DNA of 64,000 nucleotides, from assembly GCA_014238855.1 (NCBI GenBank), contig JABAAH010000002.1:1-64000 (forward strand). Reading direction: 5' to 3'. Below the pieces are notes generated by a model. It ran no database searches. It was not told where the DNA came from and saw nothing but the letters and a program-made list of their open reading frames with translations. A program made the translations under genes and the position numbers. This stretch comes from Planctomycetota bacterium (GTDB lineage Bacteria > Planctomycetota > Planctomycetia > Pirellulales > UBA1268). The first letter of the stretch is position 1. Each line of letters begins with the position of its first letter. Below, in pieces: positions 17,729 to 26,136 of this stretch.

Positions 17729-18001
17729 TTACCGCTGCTGTTGGTACTCTTCTACCCGCTCTGCCTTTCGGATGAGATACGGTACGTATTCGCCAGTGGA
17801 TTCTACGAATCGCCCAAAAGTAATTAACTGTTGCTCAAATTCTTCAGCAAATTTCTGGTGCTCCTGATCTCGCCAGGTTGCAGAGAGGGCCTGAAGTTGA
17901 CGTTGTACAGTCTGCATTTGTGAATGTACTTCTGTACTGAAATGGCGTAGCCGTGACGCAAAGCGTCGCAACTCCTGTGGATCAACGATTGCCTGTCCCA
18001 T
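17729..18001 (-). CDS. WXG100-family protein (ESAT-6-like), W-x-D variant
   Basis: The 90-aa product is the right length for the WXG100 family and is almost entirely helical. The central turn is LSATWRDQEHQKFAEEFEQQL, where W43 is followed by x-D rather than x-G; the first helix has the expected QLRRFA...L...V pattern. Such proteins form antiparallel hairpin dimers and are exported by EccC-type ATPases. It is the first gene of the minus-strand unit that ends with the EccC-like ATPase and the 5-oxoprolinase genes, and has an AAGGAG sequence upstream of its ATG. The nearby divergent gene is hemQ. Confidence 0.75.
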   Translation of the reverse strand: MGQAIVDPQELRRFASRLRHFSTEVHSQMQTVQRQLQALSATWRDQEHQKFAEEFEQQLITFGRFVESTGEYVPYLIRKAERVEEYQQQR

Positions 18002-18211
18002 GAGAAGATACTCCTTGAGTAGCGTTGTTCGGCTAAAGTCTTGAAAACGAATGGAAGTTCCGGATCAGCTGGAAGGGCCGGATCAGTGTTTTTCCGCCTT
18101 GATATCTTAACGGGTAGACGGCAGGTGCGTGAACATGCAGGATTTCAGTGCGAGGCTGACGGCATAATATGTCGCATTACACTAATCAGAACAATCTCCA
18201 GAGACCCATTT

Positions 18212-19105
18212 ATGAGCGACCAAACAGCAGTAAAAAAAGAACCGCAGCGGCCTGCCGGGACTCATCCGGGTGCTCCCGCAGCCATCGATGAAACGGTTTC
18301 AGTAGAACCGACAGTTGGTTGGCACTGTACACATTCCTTTTACCGTTTTAATCGGTCACGCCTTGCTCAGTTGACAGAATCTGAGCGTTCGGCAGGTATG
18401 TCTGCATTCATAGAGGCACTGGACGAGGAGTCGTCATTGAGTCCTGGGCGGTTGCAGAAGTGGATTGTCCCTGGGCATAAAGCTGACTTTGCTGTCATGG
18501 CTCTTGATCCATCACCCCACGCGGTGGACGGAGTCCATCAACGTCTCTTAGCCGGTCCGCTTGGAGTGGCAATCGAGTCAACATATTCGTTTGTTGGGAT
18601 TACGGAGGTGAGTGAGTATCTTCCAACCGCAGAACAGTTTGCGAAGAAACTTCTGAAACAAGGTGAAGACCCTGAGAGTGCCAGTTACAAAGCGAGAGTT
18701 CAAGGATACGCAGCCAGGGAACCAGCGATGCAGAAGGCGAGGCTGGAACCAGATTTTCCACCATGGCCGTGTGCGTGTTTCTATCCGATGAATAAGAAAA
18801 GGAAAGTGGGGGAGAATTGGTTTACGCTTCCATTCTCAGAACGTAGTCGACTTATGGCTGAGCATGGGGCAAGCGGCATGAAATTCGGCGGCCGAGTTTC
18901 TCAACTTATTACAGTTTCAGTCGGTCTCGACGACTGGGAGTGGGGCGTTACCCTTTGGGCTCGACGTCCTGAGTTTCTCAAAGAAATCGTTTATACGATG
19001 AGGTTCGATGAGGCGAGTGCACGATATGCTGAATTCGGACCATTTTATACCGGTTATATTGCAACAACGGATGAGATTCTTACGCATTGTCAACTCGTGT
19101 CGTAA
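18212..19105 (+). CDS. hemQ: Coproheme decarboxylase (chlorite dismutase family)
   Basis: The product is 297 aa from the ATG at 18212; an in-frame extension to 18041 has low similarity to the family and was not used. It carries the coproheme-decarboxylase signatures: CFYPMNKKR (Y191, K195), ENWFTLPFSERSRLMAEHGASGMKFGG with proximal heme histidine H218, and VGLDDWEWGVTLWA followed by MRFDEASARYAEFGPFYTG. The enzyme converts coproheme III to heme b in the cytoplasm in the coproporphyrin-dependent pathway. The YPM(S/N)K motif separates it from true chlorite dismutases. It has a polar N-terminal tail of about 30 residues. It is divergent from the WXG100 locus and convergent with the YdjY gene; no other heme genes are nearby. 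Confidence 0.92.
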   Translation: MSDQTAVKKEPQRPAGTHPGAPAAIDETVSVEPTVGWHCTHSFYRFNRSRLAQLTESERSAGMSAFIEALDEESSLSPGRLQKWIVPGHKADFAVMALDPSPHAVDGVHQRLLAGPLGVAIESTYSFVGITEVSEYLPTAEQFAKKLLKQGEDPESASYKARVQGYAAREPAMQKARLEPDFPPWPCACFYPMNKKRKVGENWFTLPFSERSRLMAEHGASGMKFGGRVSQLITVSVGLDDWEWGVTLWARRPEFLKEIVYTMRFDEASARYAEFGPFYTGYIATTDEILTHCQLVS

Positions 19106-19113
19106 ACGAGAAG

Positions 19114-19857
19114 TCAATTTTTGTTGGTATCAACGGAGTTTTGTTTCACGGGAAAAGAAAAGATAAGTTCGACTGGCGTCCCACGTTGTGGCACGCGTTC
19201 TGTAAAAGTCTCGAACAAAAGAGATTCATTTGCCTGTGAACTGGTAATTGGGAGATCGAGTGTAGCCGCTGGGAAGTTTGAGACACACACGAGATCACCG
19301 GCGTCTGCCTGATAATACTCGGTGCCAGTTCTAGGGTCCTTCCAAAAACTACTACCAGCAAAAATCCAGTCGCAGCCTAATTCCTCACCGGTCAGACTGT
19401 TTTTTACCCACGTCTGTGCCGATGTTTCGTGATCTCCGGAATCGTCGTGCCAGCGGACTTTAATGGCTACGAAATCACCAGTCGCGGGCTTGAATTCAGG
19501 ATAGAACGACGCTGGGCTACCTGGCCGAAGGCCGATTGCGAGTAAGCCGGCATGGACGAGTTTCGCTGTCGCATCGACTGCAACAATAGATTCATGTTCT
19601 TTTGTTTTCCTTGGGCAAGCAAAAAATTCAATGGGTCCGTCAGTAAGTGTTACCGAGCCACCTACAATGAGGTGTTTTGATTCAGCGTCAATCCAGATAG
19701 CGTGCTTCGGAGAAAGTCGTGTGAGCTCTGGATGTGTATTAACCGGGTCTGCTACCACGGCACTTAGGAAGTACAGCGGAGTGACGAAGCCAGAAAAAAT
19801 GAGGGTGTAGAACCCTAGGCGAGTCGCTGAGGTAAGCGTGGATGTACTGAAAGCCAT
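19114..19857 (-). CDS. Secreted YdjY-domain protein
   Basis: The 247-aa product has an N-terminal hydrophobic segment (about 12-35, ending in SAVVADP) that is a signal peptide or anchor. The remainder matches the YdjY domain pattern: HAIWIDAESKHLIVGGSV, then IEFFACPRKTKEHESIVAV (about 82-100), HAGLLAIGLRPGSPASF, VAIKVRWHDDSGD and CDWIFAGSSFWKDPRTGTEYYQAD with a terminal DLPITSSQANESLLFE segment. The family is common in planctomycetes; its biochemical role is not established. It converges on hemQ with 8 bp between stop codons and is divergent from the gene at 20059. Confidence 0.78.
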   Translation of the reverse strand: MAFSTSTLTSATRLGFYTLIFSGFVTPLYFLSAVVADPVNTHPELTRLSPKHAIWIDAESKHLIVGGSVTLTDGPIEFFACPRKTKEHESIVAVDATAKLVHAGLLAIGLRPGSPASFYPEFKPATGDFVAIKVRWHDDSGDHETSAQTWVKNSLTGEELGCDWIFAGSSFWKDPRTGTEYYQADAGDLVCVSNFPAATLDLPITSSQANESLLFETFTERVPQRGTPVELIFSFPVKQNSVDTNKN

Positions 19858-20058
19858 TGCGAAGATTTTTTCTTGTGAAGGTCAGCCTGCAGGGGCTAAG
19901 CCGGTTGGTATAGTTTGTGGGGAAGTCTGGTTTAAACTTTCCCCGGAGTATGGCGTGTTTGTTTGCATCTTCTGAGGAGCATTCTGCCAGCCAGGTGAAT
20001 TCATAGGATTCTAATGGTAGGACTGTAAAGAAAACATTCCAATCGAGGGAGATACTAC

Positions 20059-21873
20059 ATGCCGGACCCAGATGTTCTTCCGATGGAAGTATTTCCAACG
20101 TGTACTGTTCGGAGTAGCAAAGCAACTATCTCGAAAGATCATTTCAAGACAGTGTCATTAGTTCGCAGGAAGTTTAAGCAAAAAAAACTTTTGTGTCGCA
20201 TTGACGCTTGTGCTTCGATGTGTAGCGACAGAGAGTCAGTTCGATATATTCAGCAAATTTCACAACTCTTCAAACAAAAGGCAACTGACGCTGAGGAAGT
20301 GATTCGTGGCTGTTCTCTACTAAGGAAATGTCTCGTAGCAATGCCGGGTCTCTCAAATAAGGCTGACCAGTGGCTCGTCGGTGAGGCTGTCACCTGGGGG
20401 CTTGTGCGGTTCACGCAGAGTCGTGAAGTTGTTGGTTCGGCAGGACACGTGATGGAGGAACTTGTACGAGTTGGTCAGGCTGGTAGCGATGATTTTGAGT
20501 TTGGTGAGTCTTCTTTGATGCCGTTCCTCTTTGCTCTTGGTGGGCTCTTTGGTGATATTGATCACTGCCAATCCCTACTTGATGCAGCACGAAGCCAACT
20601 CCAAGCCGAAGTCAAGAGGCTTGTCGGTGAAGAAGGCAGCGTGGGATTGAAGCTATCATCTGAGATTCTCGGTGCAGTGAATAGATGGGTGCGCTGCCAA
20701 GAAATTATGAATGAGACTTCCGGTGGAAAACTCACGAAAGAAACAAATAATAGAATAGATGAAGCAGTTGTATTTTCTGTTTTACTTCTTGGAAATAGTG
20801 GTCGGCCGATAACGAACCGGGGTTTAGGATCACGAGACTCCGTCGCAGCACTCCTACAGGCGGCATCAGGTGGACGGAAAAAAGTCGCAGCGACGGTACT
20901 AGCGTTGACGGAGGGGAAAGACGCGACAGGGGAGTCACGGTGGACAGAAAAGGGTCTCTGTAGTTGCTCAATATTTGACCAAACGCAGGGTGCTGCAGTT
21001 TTACGGAGTGGCTGGAAGCGGGGGGCGACGCGAGTACTTGTGTCGTATCGTGATGAGGTTCCTTACATCGAGATTGTTGCAGGAGATCGTCAGATTATTG
21101 CTGGTGCATGGGGTATAAGACTTGTTTGTAATGGAAATAAACTGCAGTTGCGTGGGGGCTGGCGGCGAACATGGTGGGAAATGAATGAGAATGCAAGCTA
21201 TCTCGAGATCTCTGCAGATGTTCAGAACGGGTGGCGGCTCGAGAGATCGGTGCTTCTTTTACCAAAAGATAAAATAGTGCTTCTTTCTGATGCAGTTATT
21301 GTGCCGGGGTTAAAGTTTGGTGATAAGTCAGATCTTCTTGCGGATCAATTGCAATTGCAAAGCACTCTTTCTGTATCATCTGCTATTGATCTTGAGCCGT
21401 GTGAGGAAACGCGTGAGGTTTTCGGCTGTGATAATAAACCACGCTTCCTGGCGATACCGTTGGCTCTTGATGAATGGCGTGAATCGGGCGCAGCCGCTGG
21501 GAGTCTCAATGTCTCCGACGGTGGGCTTGAATTGAAGCAGAATTCTCACGCGGGAAGAATGTACGCACCTCTTTGGATTGACTGCGATGCTGGGCGACTC
21601 AAGCGTTTAAAAGAGAAGCCCGAAAGCAACCAGCGTACCTGGCGTCAGTTGACAGTAGCGGATTCTCGGGAAGCACTCCGTGATGATCAGGCAGTAAGTT
21701 TCCGAGTTCAGGCCAATCTGAATCAATGGTTTGTCTATCGTTCACTTGATGAGGCGAGAAATCGCACCGCATTGGGGTGCAATATGTCATCAGAATTTCT
21801 CGTTGGTCGAATTGCTGCAAATGGTGTGATTAAAAGAGCACTCGAAGTGGTTGAGGACAGGGTATTGTATTAA
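20059..21873 (+). CDS. Unrecognised 604-aa cytoplasmic protein with a possible heparinase-II/III-like beta domain
   Basis: The ATG is preceded by GAGGGAGA, a good ribosome-binding site. There is no signal peptide or membrane segment. Residues about 1-270 are mainly helical. From about 290 the sequence is rich in beta strands, with repeated short strand patterns (AVLRSGWKRGATRVLVSYRD, WRRTWWEMNENASYLEISAD, GWRLERSVLLLPKDKIVLLSDAVI) that recall the C-terminal beta-sandwich of heparinase II/III-like proteins, but no catalytic residues can be named. Its stop is 6 bp from the start of the YggS-like gene, so the two are co-transcribed. Function unknown; conserved planctomycete protein is the likely database label. 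Confidence 0.8.
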   Translation: MPDPDVLPMEVFPTCTVRSSKATISKDHFKTVSLVRRKFKQKKLLCRIDACASMCSDRESVRYIQQISQLFKQKATDAEEVIRGCSLLRKCLVAMPGLSNKADQWLVGEAVTWGLVRFTQSREVVGSAGHVMEELVRVGQAGSDDFEFGESSLMPFLFALGGLFGDIDHCQSLLDAARSQLQAEVKRLVGEEGSVGLKLSSEILGAVNRWVRCQEIMNETSGGKLTKETNNRIDEAVVFSVLLLGNSGRPITNRGLGSRDSVAALLQAASGGRKKVAATVLALTEGKDATGESRWTEKGLCSCSIFDQTQGAAVLRSGWKRGATRVLVSYRDEVPYIEIVAGDRQIIAGAWGIRLVCNGNKLQLRGGWRRTWWEMNENASYLEISADVQNGWRLERSVLLLPKDKIVLLSDAVIVPGLKFGDKSDLLADQLQLQSTLSVSSAIDLEPCEETREVFGCDNKPRFLAIPLALDEWRESGAAAGSLNVSDGGLELKQNSHAGRMYAPLWIDCDAGRLKRLKEKPESNQRTWRQLTVADSREALRDDQAVSFRVQANLNQWFVYRSLDEARNRTALGCNMSSEFLVGRIAANGVIKRALEVVEDRVLY

Positions 21874-21879
21874 CTGACT

Positions 21880-22617
21880 ATGAACACTCACCCAATAAAC
21901 AACCCGACGATGAAGGAGCAGTCGCTTTGCAATGAAAATTGGCAAAGGGTTACCAGTCGTGTGCAGGATGCATGCAAGAAGGCTGGTCGACTACGAACAT
22001 CTGTACACGTAGTTGGCATAACAAAGTATGTTGATATCTCGCGTACCCTCGCTATCTATAACGCGGGGTGTCGGGCTCTTGGTGAAAGCCGCCCTCAGGC
22101 GTTCTGGGACAAGGCTGCAGCTTTTGCGTCAGGTGGAATTCAGGTGCAGTGGCATTTGATCGGACATCTGCAAAGAAATAAAGTAGCGAAAACAATGTCG
22201 TACAGCCCTGTCATTCAGACAATCGATAGTGTACGACTTGCAAAAGAGGTCAGTCGTGTAACTGCCTCTTCGTCTACTGTGTGCGAGGGGTTCATAGAAG
22301 TAAACCTGTCACAGCAGTCCGAACGAAGTGGAGTTGTCTTGGAGAGTTTGACGGATGTGGTGGCACAAATTCTTGTGCTACCCGGAATTCGAATCTGCGG
22401 GCTTATGGGCATGGCGAGTCATCCCGAGACTGGTCGTGAACCACGGCGTGAATTCGCACATCTTCGTGAACTGCGTGACGTGCTCAACGAAAAATTTCCA
22501 GAGGCTGGCGGACTGCCTGAATTATCAATGGGAATGAGCGGTGATTTTGAGGAAGCGATTCTCGAGGGTAGTACGATGGTTCGCATCGGATCGGCGTTAT
22601 TCGACGGGCTTGATTGA
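21880..22617 (+). CDS. PLP-binding homeostasis protein, YggS/PROSC family
   Basis: The 245-aa product follows the family pattern: VHVVGITKYVDISRTLAIYNAG with the PLP lysine in ITKYV (about residue 49), LGESRPQAFWDKAA, VQWHLIGHLQRNKVAKT (about 87-103), TIDSVRLAKEV, IEVNLSQQSERSGV, GLMGMA and the C-terminal LSMGMSGDFEEAILEGSTMVRIGSALF phosphate-binding segment. It binds pyridoxal phosphate in the cytoplasm and is involved in PLP and amino-acid homeostasis; no enzymatic reaction is established for the family. The usual HGENRVQE segment reads LGESRPQ here. The ATG at 21880 was chosen; an internal ATG at 21910 would also leave the domain intact. Confidence 0.9.
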   Translation: MNTHPINNPTMKEQSLCNENWQRVTSRVQDACKKAGRLRTSVHVVGITKYVDISRTLAIYNAGCRALGESRPQAFWDKAAAFASGGIQVQWHLIGHLQRNKVAKTMSYSPVIQTIDSVRLAKEVSRVTASSSTVCEGFIEVNLSQQSERSGVVLESLTDVVAQILVLPGIRICGLMGMASHPETGREPRREFAHLRELRDVLNEKFPEAGGLPELSMGMSGDFEEAILEGSTMVRIGSALFDGLD

Positions 22618-22722
22618 TATCGTGGCTGTGGCCACACGGAAAATGTTCTCTCATCGATACTTGTTTCGAGGATGAAAGTGCTGGAGGCACCAGCCGTGCT
22701 GAGTATTTTATGCACGGGCTAT

Positions 22723-22782
22723 CAGCTACAAAGATTGGTCACCTGCTACAAAGATTGGTCACCTGCTAAAAAGATTGGTCAG
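22723..22782 (+). repeat. Three 20-bp head-to-tail repeats between yggS-like gene and greA
   Basis: Three contiguous copies of a 20-bp unit with core GCTACAAAGATTGGTCAC. The first two differ only at one flanking base, and the third has A for C in the middle and G at the end. The unit carries the same face of DNA every two helical turns. It lies between the convergent yggS-like and greA genes; no coding function is seen. Confidence 0.9.
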
Positions 22783-22871
22783 GAAAACGTAGGCAGTTTT
22801 CCTAAGACGGAGACGAACTATTACTGCACAGACCCATTCAGTAGCTTTGAGAGCAGAGTAATATCGAAACC

Positions 22872-23351
22872 TCAATCATCAAAACGAACCTCAAGAATCT
22901 CGAAGTTCATCTTTCCGGCAGGAACATCGACTGAAACTTTTTGGCCCACCTTGCTCCCCATGAGTCCCTGAGCTAAGGGGCTCGCAACATTTATTTTTCC
23001 AGCGTCATAATCTTCTTCGCCTGCTCCAACGAGCACAAAGGTTTCGTTGTCACCAAATTCAAGGTCTTTCACAATGACGGTTGATCCGAAGACAACCTCG
23101 TTGCTAGCTTCCTTTGATCGCTCGACAATGACCGCTCGTGATAGTTTGTCACGAAGCAGATTTATCTTTGCCTGAAGCATGCCCTGACTTTCTCGAGCAC
23201 CGTGATACTCAGCGTTCTCACTGAGGTCTCCTTCGCTTCTTGCTGCTGCGATTCGCTTCGCAATTTTTGGCATCTCTTCGAGTTCGAAGTGGTCGCATTC
23301 TGTTTTTAATTTGTCGTAGCCGACCTTTGTCATTGGAATACGATCAGACAT
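22872..23351 (-). CDS. greA: Transcription elongation factor GreA
   Basis: The 159-aa product has the usual GreA length and layout. The N-terminal coiled coil begins MTKVGYDKLKTECDHFE and its tip carries the acidic signature AARSEGDLSENAEYHGARE (D and E residues at about 42-46) that reaches into the RNA polymerase channel to stimulate cleavage of backtracked RNA. The C-terminal FKBP-like domain includes VFGSTVIVKDLEFGD and SPLAQGLMGSKVGQKVSVDVPAGKMNFEILEV. The start has a strong AAAGGAGA site 6 bases upstream. It is the last gene of a minus-strand run that includes the zinc-ribbon gene. Confidence 0.96.
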   Translation of the reverse strand: MSDRIPMTKVGYDKLKTECDHFELEEMPKIAKRIAAARSEGDLSENAEYHGARESQGMLQAKINLLRDKLSRAVIVERSKEASNEVVFGSTVIVKDLEFGDNETFVLVGAGEEDYDAGKINVASPLAQGLMGSKVGQKVSVDVPAGKMNFEILEVRFDD

Positions 23352-23419
23352 AAAAAATCTCCTTTGTGTTCTCCGTCGATAGCGATGCAGCGATAAAACA
23401 GATTAGTGTCGTGGTTTAT

Positions 23420-24136
23420 CTACGAATTTGTTTCAGCCTCGTAGAGAAGCCGCCCACAACTCCGGCACATAGCGACATCTTCTGCCATGAGTTGCGATAA
23501 CATTTTCCCCGTAAGTTTTTGATGGCATCCGCCACAACAGCCACCCTCCGATGAGGCCATGCCATCTTCACCCTTGTGTTTCACAACCCGTTGGTAGACC
23601 TCTCGTGTCTCAACCGCAAGTTCGCTCTCAACTTCCGTAAGTTTACTCAGCACGCGGGCCATCTCTTTTTCGAGTTGAGCGGCCTCTTTTTGAACTTGTT
23701 TCTTAAGTTCCTCCAGTGCCGCAGTAACTTTTTTGACGTTATCAGTGGCGGTTGGCTGCTGGCTTGTTATTTCATCGACACGTTCAAGAGATTCAAGAAT
23801 TTCATCTTCGAGCACTCTGATCGCCATCTTATCGGCATCGATTTGTTCTCCAAGCAATTGGTACTCACGATTTGCCTTTGCTGTATTTCGTTTGGCTTCA
23901 AGATCATTGATTTTTGCTTCAGACGACCGAAGCAAGAGCTGTTTTTCATCAGAATGTTTTCGTGCTTTTTTTAGTGTTTCTGCTAGAGCGGATTTCTCGT
24001 TTTCGACGTTTTGCAATCGCTTTGTCTGGACTGAAATCTGCTTCGGTCCTGCGGCTAGCTGACTTCGTAAGTCAGTGAGTTGACGCTGGATGCGATGAAG
24101 TGTGCGAATTACAGAAGCGGTAGTAGCAACAGCCAT
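23420..24136 (-). CDS. Coiled-coil protein with C-terminal C4 zinc ribbon (CT398-like)
   Basis: The 238-aa product starts with about 180 residues of coiled coil, followed by a zinc ribbon made of two Cys pairs: GCCGGCHQKLTG (about 200-211) and AMCRSCGRLLYEA (about 222-234). This is the layout of the CT398/zf-RING_7 family, which in chlamydiae has been linked to sigma factor and flagellar-like proteins; the role here is not known. It sits between rpoD and greA on the same strand, but a strong terminator separates it from rpoD, so it has its own promoter in the 120 bp upstream. Confidence 0.88.
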   Translation of the reverse strand: MAVATTASVIRTLHRIQRQLTDLRSQLAAGPKQISVQTKRLQNVENEKSALAETLKKARKHSDEKQLLLRSSEAKINDLEAKRNTAKANREYQLLGEQIDADKMAIRVLEDEILESLERVDEITSQQPTATDNVKKVTAALEELKKQVQKEAAQLEKEMARVLSKLTEVESELAVETREVYQRVVKHKGEDGMASSEGGCCGGCHQKLTGKMLSQLMAEDVAMCRSCGRLLYEAETNS

Positions 24137-24204
24137 GATGGGCCTCCAAAGGTCTAATTAGGATACCACATGGCTGGTGTCACCAAAAACGGTGGGTGAT
24201 ATAG

Positions 24205-24250
24205 CAAAAAAAGAATCACTCCGGGCCGTGGGTAATGGCCACGGCCCGGG
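24205..24250 (-). terminator. Strong intrinsic terminator of rpoD
   Basis: On the minus strand an 11-bp perfect GC-rich stem (CCGGGCCGTGG / CCACGGCCCGG, plus-strand arms 24221-24231 and 24239-24249) with a 7-base loop begins just after the rpoD stop at 24257. It is followed within a few bases by a run of seven T (plus-strand A-run 24206-24212). This is a textbook rho-independent terminator. Confidence 0.88.
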
Positions 24251-24256
24251 CGTGTG

Positions 24257-26005
24257 TTAGTCCGCTACGGTTCCAAGAAAATTCTCCAACTGTTTTGCCC
24301 GCACTGGGTGTTGGAGTTTCTTGACGGCCTTTGCCTCAATTTGCCGCACTCGTTCACGTGTCACTCGGAAAATCCGTCCAACTTCTTCAAGTGTGTACGT
24401 GTATCCGTCGGTTAGTCCATATCGAAGGCGAATAATTTCTCGTTCGCGATATGTGAGCGTCTTCAATAGCGAATCAAGTTTATCCCGAAGGAGGCCATGC
24501 GTTGTTGATTCAGTTGGGCTGGATGACCCAAAGTCTTCAACAAGTTCACTAAAGCTGGCGTCGTCACTTTCTCCAATGGGTCGATCAAGGCTCATCGGTG
24601 TTCGGCCCATGTCGAGGACACGCCGAGCGTCATCGAGTGGAACTTCGGCTGAGTCAGCAATCTCTTCAGGTGTTGGTTCCCGTCCAAGTTCGTGTAAGAG
24701 TCGTTTGGCAGTTGCGCGAAGTTTTGTGAGGAGATCAATCATGTGAACAGGAATCCGAATCGTTCGAGCCTGGTCAGCAATTGCTCGTGTAATTGCCTGA
24801 CGAATCCACCACGTCGCATAGGTAGAAAATTTGAAGCCGCGACGATATTCATATTTGTCGACAGCCCGCATCAGGCCAGTATTTCCTTCTTGAATAAGGT
24901 CGAGAAAGGAAAGTCCTCTGTTTCGGTATTTTTTTGCTATCGAAACAACGAGGCGAAGGTTTGCGGCGGAAAGATTCCGCTTTGCGGCTTCGTATTCTGA
25001 TTTGAGTTTGTCGAGAGACGAAACTCTATCACGAAGAGATTTTGGGCTTTCTTGTGTCGAAATCATGAGATCGCGTAACTCTTTACGCATGTTAGCGCGA
25101 TCATCACATGAAAGGACGCCAGATTTCATCTGTTGCAGGTCCTCCTGTAACTTGTCCATCCTTGCTGACATGCCTTTTAATAGCTTCATCATTGGCTGAA
25201 CACGACGAGTTCTCAGGCTGAGTTCTTCGACAAGCGTGAGTGTCTTGCCACGGGTTCGACGAAATCTTCGCCGTGCCTGTCGTGCTACAGAACGTTCCGT
25301 TCGTGTGCTGATGAGCAGTTTGAAGTCGGCGTTATTCTGCTCCATCAAGCGATCAAGCGTTGGGAGATTATGTGGCATTCGCGCAAGAATCTGTTCTTTC
25401 GTGAGTCTCTCAGTCAACGACACTTTGATTGTTCGATCGAACGGTAATTTTCCTTCGTGTACACGTCGAAGTGTTTCGACAGTTGACTGCATGGCGAAGC
25501 CACAGCCAAGAATGGCACGGCGAAAGCGTTTTCGCGTTACTTCGATCCGTTTGGCGAGTGAGATCTCTTCTTCTCGTGTAAGGAGAGGGATTTCTGCCAT
25601 TTGCGCGAGATACATGCGTATAGGATCATTCGCTGCATTTGATGGGGGAGTGGTAATTGCCTCATCGCGTCGCGGCCGGCCAGGTTTTGTTGGCGTAGTT
25701 GCTGGAGTTGCCTGTGCTGCAGCAATGGGCTCAAGATGTTCCGGAAGTTCTTCAACAAGTTCAATACCTTTGCCATCAAGTGCGACAAGTAAGGCATCAA
25801 TTTTTTCAGGATCCATAGCTTCGTCAGGGAGGTACTCGTTGACCTGATCAAAGGTCAGGTACCCAGTCCGGCGGCCCTCGGCAATTAAGCCATTAAGATC
25901 AGCGTTTTCGAGACCACCGATCTCTCGCTGCGCCGATTGCGCTACACCTTCGGGAGGCGTTTTCGTTTCTTGTCGATTTGTGGACGAAGCATTATTCATT
26001 GTCAT
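24257..26005 (-). CDS. rpoD: Primary RNA polymerase sigma factor RpoD (sigma-70)
   Basis: The 582-aa product has sigma regions 1.1 to 4.2. Region 1.2 is [21 protein letters not shown] (about 126-146); region 2 contains [53 protein letters not shown]; region 3 is [12 protein letters not shown]; region 4.2 ends [30 protein letters not shown]. It directs housekeeping transcription. The linker between regions 1.1 and 1.2 has a basic KPGRPRR stretch. The start (ATG ACA ATG) is preceded by AAGGAGAA. It follows dnaG by 131 bp on the same strand, the common dnaG-rpoD order of the macromolecular-synthesis operon. Confidence 0.97.
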   Translation of the reverse strand: MTMNNASSTNRQETKTPPEGVAQSAQREIGGLENADLNGLIAEGRRTGYLTFDQVNEYLPDEAMDPEKIDALLVALDGKGIELVEELPEHLEPIAAAQATPATTPTKPGRPRRDEAITTPPSNAANDPIRMYLAQMAEIPLLTREEEISLAKRIEVTRKRFRRAILGCGFAMQSTVETLRRVHEGKLPFDRTIKVSLTERLTKEQILARMPHNLPTLDRLMEQNNADFKLLISTRTERSVARQARRRFRRTRGKTLTLVEELSLRTRRVQPMMKLLKGMSARMDKLQEDLQQMKSGVLSCDDRANMRKELRDLMISTQESPKSLRDRVSSLDKLKSEYEAAKRNLSAANLRLVVSIAKKYRNRGLSFLDLIQEGNTGLMRAVDKYEYRRGFKFSTYATWWIRQAITRAIADQARTIRIPVHMIDLLTKLRATAKRLLHELGREPTPEEIADSAEVPLDDARRVLDMGRTPMSLDRPIGESDDASFSELVEDFGSSSPTESTTHGLLRDKLDSLLKTLTYREREIIRLRYGLTDGYTYTLEEVGRIFRVTRERVRQIEAKAVKKLQHPVRAKQLENFLGTVAD

Positions 26006-26136
26006 CTACTGGTTCTCCTTCACCGACGTATCACCAAGTAATACGCACTCTAAAAGTCACTCGCACACAACCCCCCAAATCATCATTGGCAGCACGCCAA
26101 AAAAATGATTTGAATATAGTGACGAGATGGGCATCC

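Noticed and set aside
22723-22782. Repeat array as a possible CRISPR
   Set aside because: The three 20-bp copies are head-to-tail without spacers, and no cas gene is nearby.
25660-25700. AT-hook-like GRP core (KPGRPRR) in the RpoD N-terminal linker
   Set aside because: A single short basic motif in a low-complexity linker is not enough to claim DNA-binding specificity.
25236-25847. 203-codon plus-strand open frame opposite rpoD
   Set aside because: Arg/Ser-rich antisense frame of a conserved sigma factor gene; no independent evidence.
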